Assembly (NCBI GenBank): GCA_026387995.1
Contig: JAPLKQ010000119.1
Location: 1-6,303 of the forward strand
DNA: 6,303 nucleotides
Source: Bacillota bacterium
Lineage (GTDB): Bacteria > Bacillota_I > Bacilli_A > RFN20 > CAG-826
Direction of reading: 5' to 3'
Shown here: positions 1 to 5,588 of the stretch, in pieces
Layout: every line of letters begins with the position of its first letter
Numbering within the stretch: position 1 is the first letter of the stretch
Translations under genes and position numbers: made by a program
Notes under the pieces: generated by a model
Told to the model about the DNA's origin: nothing
The model's input: only the letters and a program-made list of their open reading frames with translations
The model's database searches: none

Positions 1-269
1 TTGGTCAAGATCACGACTCTCTGTTCGAGATAGTTATCGATCTGGGAAGCGTCATGCTGCAATTTTTGTTGAAGTTGTCTTAAGTACTCACGGGCGTTGA
101 TTTTCATGAATAAAAAGATGACGCCGGGGATAATCCCTAAAACCCACAGGATGACCTCGAAGATCGTTGAACCGACTCCAACCTTTATGGGGAGTTGTTT
201 TTCGATAACGTTAACGTCTTTTCCTTCTTTGTTGACTGGTCCAGTAAATTCATCTAATTCATTTGCCAT
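1..269 (-). CDS. LemA family membrane protein, N-terminal part (cut by left edge)
   Basis: The reading frame starts with ATG at 269 and stays open for 89 codons to the window edge. AAAGGAGG lies nine bases before the start, which fixes it. The protein has a polar N-terminus of about 30 residues, one hydrophobic segment at about residues 34-55 (containing FEVILWVLGIIPGVIFLF), then an amphipathic helix with YLRQLQQKL and the motif IDNYLEQRVVIL at residues 77-88. That order, one membrane anchor followed by a helix with a 'D-x-L-x-x-R-x-x-L-I' pattern, matches the start of LemA proteins, which have one transmembrane helix and a helical bundle outside or along the membrane. Their biochemical role is not established. 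The gene follows the 423-aa frame after 28 bases with no terminator between, so it is in the same operon. The family call rests on recalled sequence pattern and only half the protein is visible. Confidence 0.72.
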   Translation of the reverse strand, partial: MANELDEFTGPVNKEGKDVNVIEKQLPIKVGVGSTIFEVILWVLGIIPGVIFLFMKINAREYLRQLQQKLQHDASQIDNYLEQRVVILT

Positions 270-297
270 AATTTTTTTCCTCCTTTTGATTATAGCG

Positions 298-1569
298 CTA
301 TTTCGGATTTGTATCATTAGCGGCAAGCAGTTGACTTAGTTTTTGATTGTCGCTTGCGTCAAATTTCGTTAAGACATTTAACGCTAATAATGACTTACAG
401 AAAACAACGTTATCGATGCCTCCGGTGGTTTTTTCGAAGAATGCCCTCCAATCTTGATTCGTGTTATTGTTCTTCAGAATGTCGGGCCGCGCCGTGGCGT
501 CAGCCACTTTAACAATGACGCGGGAATCTTTACTGACAGGGAGATATTCGGTCCACGGCACGGGCACGTTGTGATAGCGGCCATCGCCGCCATAGACGGA
601 AACGTAGTCGATACGCGGGACGCCTTGGAAACCATGGGCAGTGACATTAATCTCATCTGCGCCGCCACCGCTTGAAAGGACATGCGTCTTTAGAATGTTA
701 TTGGTGACGGAACTGGGGTGTTTCAATTGATTGATGTCAAACCAGTTTGAGACCGCTTCATGTTCCCAGCAGGAGACGTTCGAGCTATAGGTATTCTGAT
801 AGATGAACTCCACCGGTTTATATTGCTGATAAAGTGGGATAGAGAGAATCGGCGCCAAAGCGAAGTAGAACATACGGAAGTAATTGTTATTGTAATCGTT
901 GAAGATTTTCCGGGCTTCCGCCAAATCATATTTCACGTACTTGTTCGGGTTGGCGAAGATGTCTTGGCCGGATAAATGATTGGGGACAATCATGTTGAGG
1001 CAATGATTCTTGATAAACGAGAAGTCGTCGCCATAACCGATGGCTTTATCTTTGATAAGGTCGACGATTTGCTTTTGGGCCAGCGGGGTAAACAGGAGAC
1101 GGAACTGCACTTCGTCGTTACGGTTGACGGCTTTAAAGAGGCCTTCGAAGTCTTCGTTCGTCATCGCGGTCAAGGAACCGCCGGCGCTCACGGACTTACG
1201 GGACATCTTTTCAATCTTTTTAGTCTCGCGGTCAGCCAGTTTTTCGATTTGTTTTTCGTTCAGCTGATTGGCCTTTGACGGGTCGCGGCTGAAGGTTAAA
1301 TCAGGGGCGGCTTCGTTACCATAAATCAGCATGTCGTGGGTGCCATAGGTCGGGAACGGTTTATTGACCGTGGCATAAAGGGTCTGGCTCCGGAACTGCG
1401 TTTCAGTCTTGCCGTTCACCGTCACGGTGACCGTCCAGGTGATATAAAGAGAGCCGGTATAGGCTTTGCTTCCCATCGCGAATCGCAGCGAGCGGGTGAG
1501 TAAGAACGGGTTACCGATGATCTGGCCGCTTTGGACGAATAATACGGAGGAGTCAGGATCGGATATCAA
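298..1569 (-). CDS. Unknown protein, probable C-terminal part of the membrane protein encoded just upstream (frame-shifted)
   Basis: This 423-codon frame ends with TAG at 298. Its most upstream usable start is TTG at 1569, inside the end of the preceding gene (17-base overlap, +1 frame), with no convincing ribosome site. It begins abruptly in what looks like folded domain sequence (DPDSSVLFVQSG, GNPFLL). Visible features are a beta-rich region with a polar hairpin (WTVTVTVNGKTETQF, about residues 45-59), a Lys/Glu-rich helix (103-124), the segment NDEVQFRLLFTPLAQKQ (151-167), a hydrophobic stretch (about 230-247, FALAPILSIPLYQQY) and a second beta-rich part (305-355). There is no signal peptide and no clear transmembrane helix. 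I do not recognise catalytic residues. Together with the 189-aa frame it would make a protein of roughly 610 residues with two membrane helices and a large soluble domain. A genuine separate, translationally coupled gene is possible but less likely. Next to lemA, a distant DUF3137-like role is a guess. Confidence 0.7.
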   Translation of the reverse strand: MISDPDSSVLFVQSGQIIGNPFLLTRSLRFAMGSKAYTGSLYITWTVTVTVNGKTETQFRSQTLYATVNKPFPTYGTHDMLIYGNEAAPDLTFSRDPSKANQLNEKQIEKLADRETKKIEKMSRKSVSAGGSLTAMTNEDFEGLFKAVNRNDEVQFRLLFTPLAQKQIVDLIKDKAIGYGDDFSFIKNHCLNMIVPNHLSGQDIFANPNKYVKYDLAEARKIFNDYNNNYFRMFYFALAPILSIPLYQQYKPVEFIYQNTYSSNVSCWEHEAVSNWFDINQLKHPSSVTNNILKTHVLSSGGGADEINVTAHGFQGVPRIDYVSVYGGDGRYHNVPVPWTEYLPVSKDSRVIVKVADATARPDILKNNNTNQDWRAFFEKTTGGIDNVVFCKSLLALNVLTKFDASDNQKLSQLLAANDTNPK

Positions 1570-2122
1570 AGAATTTATCCATCTCGATGAGCGGGATGGT
1601 CTGATGGATGATTTCTGCGGTCATCCCCCAGTCATACAAAGTATTTAGGGGATACATTTGCTGCCAAGCGACGTCAGTTAGGCCTTTCAGCACGGTCCGG
1701 AGATCGGCCAACTTCTTATCGAGGCCTTTAATTTCTTTATTCAGTTTGGTCGTAATGTTGACGATTAAAAAGACGGCAAGCCCCACCGCCGCAATGGCAA
1801 TGAGGATGTTGGCGTAAGAAGGGAGACTGACGACGCCTTGCACAAAGTTATAGACAAAAAAGATGGCGCCTAAGAAAAGGACGACAATCAAAAAGATGAA
1901 AAAGCCACGACGGGCACGATGTTTTTTGCATTCTTTGTCAGCGGCGCCGACTTCCGCTTCCTTGACCCTGATCTGTTTGACCGTCTGAACGTTATCGTCT
2001 TCTTTGATTTTTGATTTTTTGACGAGCGCTTCAAAATAATCGCTCACGTTCTTTTTATGCGCTTCACGAAATTGTGAGTCGAAAAGTTTGAGGGGTTCGT
2101 AGATGTTTTTTGACTCTTCCAT
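1553..2122 (-). CDS. Two-helix membrane protein, N-terminal part of a probably split gene
   Basis: ATG at 2122 follows TGGAGGA with about ten bases between GGAGG and the start. The 189-residue product has a charged N-terminal domain rich in Lys and Glu (residues 1-70), two transmembrane helices (about 73-95 and 102-124) and a leucine-spaced coiled-coil-like helix (about 125-150). A short conserved-looking tail follows, WQQMYPLNTLYDWGM then TIPLIEMDKFFDIRS, before TGA at 1553. Charge around the helices (KKHRARR before the first, TKLNKEIK after the second) suggests that both ends face the cytoplasm. The stop sits in the sequence TCC TGA C, and the +1 frame carries on immediately with sequence that looks like the rest of a domain. 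I read this as the front half of one gene. I know no function. It heads an operon that continues through the 423-aa frame into lemA. Confidence 0.75.
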   Translation of the reverse strand: MEESKNIYEPLKLFDSQFREAHKKNVSDYFEALVKKSKIKEDDNVQTVKQIRVKEAEVGAADKECKKHRARRGFFIFLIVVLFLGAIFFVYNFVQGVVSLPSYANILIAIAAVGLAVFLIVNITTKLNKEIKGLDKKLADLRTVLKGLTDVAWQQMYPLNTLYDWGMTAEIIHQTIPLIEMDKFFDIRS

Positions 2123-2195
2123 GGATAACGTTCCTCCATTACCGATGTCGTGCGCTTGATCAAAAATTATGAGACCAAAGATATTCTTTGAATTG

Positions 2196-2225
2196 ATTAT
2201 AACATTGCTTAAAGTTAGGAATGAA
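2196..2225 (-). promoter_or_regulatory. Extended -10 promoter for the membrane-protein/lemA operon
   Basis: Reading the minus strand, TGTTATAAT lies at 2204-2196. It is a perfect TATAAT with the TGn extension that can compensate for a weak -35. The best -35 match, TTCATT at 2225-2220 with an 18-base spacer, is poor. The expected start of transcription is near 2189, giving a leader of about 65 bases before the ATG at 2122. The site lies just downstream of the terminator of the preceding unit, as expected for a new transcription start. Confidence 0.6.
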
Positions 2226-2246
2226 TAAAAATAAGCAAAGTTGTCT

Positions 2247-2282
2247 CAAAAAAGAAAACCCCAGCCGATGAGAACTGGGGTC
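2247..2282 (-). terminator. Intrinsic terminator of the surface lipoprotein gene
   Basis: On the minus strand, CCCCAG (2280-2275) pairs with CTGGGG (2264-2259) across a ten-base loop. An extra A-T pair sits outside the stem. The run TTTTCTTTTTT (2258-2248) follows directly. The hairpin begins about 28 bases after the TAA at 2310, the usual place for a Rho-independent terminator. Confidence 0.85.
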
Positions 2283-2309
2283 GTTGATTGATGTTTGTCT
2301 CTTGAGTAC

Positions 2310-4241
2310 TTACGCGCCGAAATGAATGACGGCGGTAGCGATGTCGCCCACAAAGCCGGCGTACTTCGGGATGGCGTTCCACTGCGCTTCGCTGCCAGCG
2401 TAGTAAATATCTTGAATATTCCCGCAATCATTGAAGGTTGAATCCCCAATCGTCGTCAAACTGACCGGGAGATAAACCGTGGTCAATGCGTGGTTACTTT
2501 GGAAGATGTCAAACCCGGTAGCGGTAACGCCTTCCGGAATCCGAATCGTAGTGAACACGTTATAGATGAATGCATACGTCGGTATCGCCGTGAGCTTGAT
2601 GCCTTCGGCAAACGTCATTTCGGCAAGGGCATTCGAATAAGCAAAGCACATGTAGCCAATACTTTCCAAACTTGCGGGTAAGTGCATATAGGTCAATGAA
2701 TTATCATCGGAAAACGCATAACTGCCGATGGAAACAAGGTTAGGAGACAATTCGAAACTCGTGAGCAAAGGACAATCATAGAAGGCGTAATCGTTGATGA
2801 CCGTAATGCTGTCAGGAAGCGAAACGGTAATTAACGTTTGAGAATCTTTAAACGCGCTTGCGCCGATTTCAGTCACCGGTAACCCATTGTAGAAATAAGG
2901 TATTTCGGCGTTCGCCAAAGCTCCGGAAAAGTTAGTGACGGCATAAGAAGTTCCATCCTCTGCTAACGTAAAGATTGGGGCGGCAGAGACAGGAATGTTC
3001 GTATATTCGATGGTGATGCTCGTGATTGAAGCGCCACTTGTGAAGGGATCCTCGGCACCACCGTCCAGGCCTGGGAAAACTTTAAAGAATGAAGGGCTGT
3101 TGGGTAATTCTACGCGAGTTCCAGAAGTGAGGACATAAGTCGTATTCAATGAGGTTGACGTCCCCCCGGTTGCCAACGAAACGATTCCGCCATAGGTTGG
3201 AAAAGTAACGGTAATCGCCACCATTGAGGTAATCGGCGTGGTGATGTCATTCGCGACATACCCTTGAAACATCCCCATTAAAGAGACGTGTTGACCCATC
3301 ACGGATTGTGCATGGTCATAGTTGAAAGTAAAATCAGTCAAGATATTCGTCACGTTCCCGAATGAATCGGCAGGTGCCGCCGGCGCATTGCTTGAGTCGA
3401 GGGTAAAGGTATAGATTGTCGGTACGTCCCACGGTGTCGGGACTTCTCCAGCATAATGCCAGCCACCAGACGTCGCCGTCTCGCTATAGAATAAGACGGC
3501 ATCGACTAACGCATCGTTGCCACTGCCAATGCTGATCTCGTTCCATTGTTGTAAAGAGCCTTGAAAGAAAACGTTCTTAATGTTGTCACAACCAGCGAAA
3601 GCATTCGCCCCGATGCGGGTGATGCTCGGTGAAAGAATTACGGTATCGATCATCAGGTTGCCGGCACAGACATTCGAATCGATGCTGGTGACCATCGTGC
3701 CGTTGAAGGCAACCGGAATCAGCAGACGATTGCTAGAAAAACCAGACAATCCATTAACGGATGATTCAGACAATCCCGAGAGGAAATTAATCGCGGAAGT
3801 ATACGGCTCATATTTTGCTGTAAAGGTCATATCGCCTGTGACCACCATCGCGTCTTCATAATCGGTCCAGCCGATGAAGGCATAGCCGAGGTCGGCAAAA
3901 CCGGCGCGGGTCGGATTAACGGCGGGTGGAACGATCGTCGCGCCTTCTTCAAGGTCAGAAGACTGAATTGGGGTGCCGTCATAGTTTTGAAAGAGAATCG
4001 TGTGAACCGCCGCTTGGCTAGAAGATTCACTGCTCTCAGAAGATGAACTTTCCTCGGAAGAGCTGCTTTCGGAGGAAGAGCTGGTTGCGGAAGATGAGCT
4101 TGAACTCGAAGAGGAAACGCTGCTGGATGATGAACTGCTCGAAGAATTAGCGCCGCTGCACTGTGTCAAAACAAGAGCAACAGCCAAAGCAACAATGACG
4201 AGACCCATACCGCCAAAAATCAGCTTTTCTTTTTTGTTCAT
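2310..4241 (-). CDS. Surface lipoprotein with poly-Ser stalk, InlB-type repeat and BspA-like leucine-rich repeats
   Basis: ATG at 4241 follows AAAGGA with eight bases between, and TAA ends the 643-residue product. Residues 1-28 form a lipoprotein signal: NKKEK, a hydrophobic core and LTQC with Cys28 as the likely lipidated residue (Gln at -1 is unusual). Residues 33-75 are a Ser-rich stalk with scattered Glu. Residues about 79-147 resemble an InlB B-repeat / Listeria-Bacteroides repeat (ILFQNYDGTPI, then YAFIGWTDYED, MTFTAKYEPY). Residues about 180-252 are a short LRR_5 block (SITRIGANAFAGCDNIKNV) capped by QQWNEISIGSGN. Residues about 260-273 carry GGWHYAGEVPTPW, and 276-416 form a beta-rich domain I cannot name, ending SITSITIEYTNIP. 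Residues about 425-643 are a longer LRR_5 block with about six units (LPDSITVINDYAFYDC, LPASLESIGYMCFAYS) and a similar QWN cap. The protein is probably membrane-anchored and outward-facing, for adhesion or glycan/protein binding, but its ligand is unknown. It is a single-gene unit with its own promoter and terminator. Confidence 0.88.
   Translation of the reverse strand: MNKKEKLIFGGMGLVIVALAVALVLTQCSGANSSSSSSSSSVSSSSSSSSSATSSSSESSSSEESSSSESSESSSQAAVHTILFQNYDGTPIQSSDLEEGATIVPPAVNPTRAGFADLGYAFIGWTDYEDAMVVTGDMTFTAKYEPYTSAINFLSGLSESSVNGLSGFSSNRLLIPVAFNGTMVTSIDSNVCAGNLMIDTVILSPSITRIGANAFAGCDNIKNVFFQGSLQQWNEISIGSGNDALVDAVLFYSETATSGGWHYAGEVPTPWDVPTIYTFTLDSSNAPAAPADSFGNVTNILTDFTFNYDHAQSVMGQHVSLMGMFQGYVANDITTPITSMVAITVTFPTYGGIVSLATGGTSTSLNTTYVLTSGTRVELPNSPSFFKVFPGLDGGAEDPFTSGASITSITIEYTNIPVSAAPIFTLAEDGTSYAVTNFSGALANAEIPYFYNGLPVTEIGASAFKDSQTLITVSLPDSITVINDYAFYDCPLLTSFELSPNLVSIGSYAFSDDNSLTYMHLPASLESIGYMCFAYSNALAEMTFAEGIKLTAIPTYAFIYNVFTTIRIPEGVTATGFDIFQSNHALTTVYLPVSLTTIGDSTFNDCGNIQDIYYAGSEAQWNAIPKYAGFVGDIATAVIHFGA
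4013..4145 (-). repeat. Poly-serine stalk coding segment
   Basis: This segment encodes residues 33-75 of the lipoprotein: two pure runs of nine Ser separated by Val, then Ser runs broken by Ala-Thr and Glu. All six serine codons (TCT, TCC, TCA, TCG, AGT, AGC) are used in mixed order, so the DNA is not a simple tandem repeat. The tract probably acts as a flexible, acidic spacer that holds the repeat domains away from the membrane. Confidence 0.8.
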
Positions 4242-4274
4242 TTTTTTATTCCTTTAAAGTGTTATGCTTTTCCA

Positions 4275-4303
4275 AGTATATAGCCGTTGAAAAGGCAAGT
4301 CAA
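4275..4303 (-). promoter_or_regulatory. Sigma-70/SigA-type promoter of the surface lipoprotein gene
   Basis: On the minus strand, TTGACT (4303-4298) and TATACT (4280-4275) are separated by exactly 17 bases, and each matches the consensus at five of six positions. The expected start is near 4268, leaving a short leader of about 27 bases that contains the AAAGGA ribosome site. A vegetative, fairly strong promoter is the simplest reading. Confidence 0.75.
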
Positions 4304-4314
4304 AGCATTGTTCA

Positions 4315-4353
4315 ATCGGCTTTTTCCCGATTTTGTCTTTATTTTCGACAAAA
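4315..4353. repeat. Two small inverted repeats upstream of the lipoprotein promoter
   Basis: ATCGG (4315-4319) and CCGAT (4327-4331) form one inverted repeat with a seven-base gap. TTTTGTC (4331-4337) and GACAAAA (4347-4353) form a second with a nine-base gap, and a further GACAAA follows at 4355-4360. They sit between the kbl terminator and the -35 box. They could be a regulator's binding site, but AT-rich spacer sequence yields such repeats by chance. Confidence 0.3.
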
Positions 4354-4362
4354 CGACAAAGA

Positions 4363-4390
4363 ATAAAAAAAGATCCCTGTTCGGGACCTT
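4363..4390 (-). terminator. Intrinsic terminator of the tdh-kbl operon
   Basis: On the minus strand, AAGGTCCC (4390-4383) pairs with GGGATCTT (4377-4370), including one G-T pair, around a five-base loop GAACA. The T-run continues beyond the stem to 4364. The hairpin begins 11 bases after the kbl stop codon, so it closes the threonine-degradation unit. Confidence 0.85.
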
Positions 4391-4401
4391 GAATAGATAA
4401 A

Positions 4402-5571
4402 TTATAGGATTTTCATCTCTTTGGCAGTTTCATAGAGGATATCCACCGCCTGCGATAACATCACTTGGTTATGAAGCGCGGACACCATGCAGCGGACCCG
4501 TCCTTTGCCTTTCGGCACGGTCGGGAAGACGATGCCGGAAACAAAGACGCCGCGTTTTAATAGTTCTCTTGAAAACGCCATCGTCTTGGCTTCGTCGCCA
4601 ATCATGATCGGCGTGATGGGCGTTTCGCTATGGCCGATGTCAAAGCCTTTTTCGGCAAGTTTGGCTTTAAAGAATTTAGCGTTCGCCCAGAGTTTATCGG
4701 TATATTCCGTCGACTCTTCAAGCATGGCGAAAGCTTCAATCGCCGCCGCCGCCGCTGCCGGCATGAGCGCCGTCGAGAAAAGTAACGGACGTCCGCGGTG
4801 TAAGAGATAATCCCTTGCGGTTTTCGAGCAGCACACATAGCCACCGATGACGCCGATGGCTTTACTGAGCGTGCCCATTGCAAAGTCGACTTGGCCGGTG
4901 AGCCCAAAGTGGTCGACGGTGCCCCGTCCGGAATGGCCGAGAACACCGGATCCATGCGCATCGTCCACATAGGTCATGGCTTTATATTTTTTGGCAAGAC
5001 GAACAATTTCGGGCAGTTTGGCGATATCGCCATCCATCGAGAAAACGCCGTCGGTAATGATTAATACTTCTTTATAGTCGTTACGTTTTTCTTTTAAAAC
5101 CTTTTCCAAATCTTCCATGTTGGAGTGTTGATAGACGGCACGGCTGGCTTTCGAGAGCCGGACGCCGTCGATGATGGAAGCATGGTTCAGTTCATCCGAA
5201 ATAATGAGGTCGTTTTCATCAGTGATGGCTTGGATGACGCCGGCATTACAGGCAAAGCCTGACTGGAAAACCAGGGCCGCTTCTTCGTGTTTGAACTTGG
5301 CAATCGTCGCATCCAGTTTTTCATGGATGTCCATGTTGCCGACGATGGTCCGGACCGCGCCGGCGCCGACGCCATAGGTGTCGATCGCGGCTTTGGCCGC
5401 TTTCTTCAAACGGGGGTGAGAGGCAAAGCCTAAATAGTTGTTGCTAGAAAGGTTGATGACCTTCTTGCCGTTCAGGGTGATGATGGCTTCGCAGGGTCCT
5501 TCGCTAATCGGCAAAACGCGGTAGGTACCTGCATCTTTCAGCTCTTGTAATTTGGCTTCGATTGAAGACAT
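4402..5571 (-). CDS. kbl: Glycine C-acetyltransferase (2-amino-3-ketobutyrate CoA ligase)
   Basis: This cytosolic PLP enzyme of the alpha-oxoamine synthase family cleaves 2-amino-3-ketobutyrate with CoA to give glycine and acetyl-CoA. The 389 residues are close to the usual length (about 390-400) and the protein is complete. Visible landmarks are NYLGFASHP (45-53), the Gly-rich [12 protein letters not shown] (67-78), [10 protein letters not shown] with His130 expected to stack on [12 protein letters not shown] (174-182), [11 protein letters not shown] with Asp204 and His206 as cofactor contacts, GTLSKAIG with Lys237 as the Schiff-base lysine, and GRVRCMVSA with Arg360 as the likely substrate-carboxylate contact. 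The family also includes BioF (8-amino-7-oxononanoate synthase), and sequence alone separates them poorly, but the tight pairing with tdh decides for Kbl. The ATG at 5571 has GGAGG seven bases before it, beginning at the tdh stop codon, so translation of the two is probably coupled. Confidence 0.93.
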   Translation of the reverse strand: MSSIEAKLQELKDAGTYRVLPISEGPCEAIITLNGKKVINLSSNNYLGFASHPRLKKAAKAAIDTYGVGAGAVRTIVGNMDIHEKLDATIAKFKHEEAALVFQSGFACNAGVIQAITDENDLIISDELNHASIIDGVRLSKASRAVYQHSNMEDLEKVLKEKRNDYKEVLIITDGVFSMDGDIAKLPEIVRLAKKYKAMTYVDDAHGSGVLGHSGRGTVDHFGLTGQVDFAMGTLSKAIGVIGGYVCCSKTARDYLLHRGRPLLFSTALMPAAAAAAIEAFAMLEESTEYTDKLWANAKFFKAKLAEKGFDIGHSETPITPIMIGDEAKTMAFSRELLKRGVFVSGIVFPTVPKGKGRVRCMVSALHNQVMLSQAVDILYETAKEMKIL

Positions 5572-5588
5572 GAAAGTTCCTCCTTACG
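5571..5588 (-). promoter_or_regulatory. tdh stop / kbl ribosome-binding site junction
   Basis: On the minus strand the junction reads CCGTAAGGAGGAACTTTCAT followed by G. The TAA of tdh overlaps the AAGGAGG ribosome site of kbl, and only 12 bases separate stop and start. This arrangement lets ribosomes finishing tdh feed kbl, keeping the two enzymes in step. That is useful because their shared intermediate, 2-amino-3-ketobutyrate, decarboxylates spontaneously. Confidence 0.8.

Noticed and set aside
97..339. Forward 80-codon open frame
   Set aside because: It is antisense to the start of the LemA gene, which has a clear ribosome site and family motifs on the other strand, and the frame has no ribosome site of its own.
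976..1278. Forward 100-codon open frame
   Set aside because: It lies wholly inside the 423-aa minus-strand frame with no ribosome site and no recognisable features, so it is an antisense shadow.
1553..1555. TGA read as tryptophan (genetic code 4), which would remove the internal stop
   Set aside because: Reading through TGA in that frame reaches TAA 14 codons later and does not join the downstream frame. All Trp codons in the window are TGG and no other in-frame TGA occurs.
2123..2195. Possible riboswitch or leader RNA before the membrane-protein operon
   Set aside because: The leader is only about 65 bases, and I see no strong hairpin pair or known riboswitch core in it.
4487..4970. Forward 107-codon and minus 122-codon open frames within kbl
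   Set aside because: Kbl covers this stretch with continuous family motifs, including the catalytic lysine. The other frames are by-products of its codon composition.
4402..5571. BioF (8-amino-7-oxononanoate synthase) for the PLP enzyme
   Set aside because: The [11 protein letters not shown] motif is shared with BioF, but the gene is coupled to tdh and no biotin genes are present.
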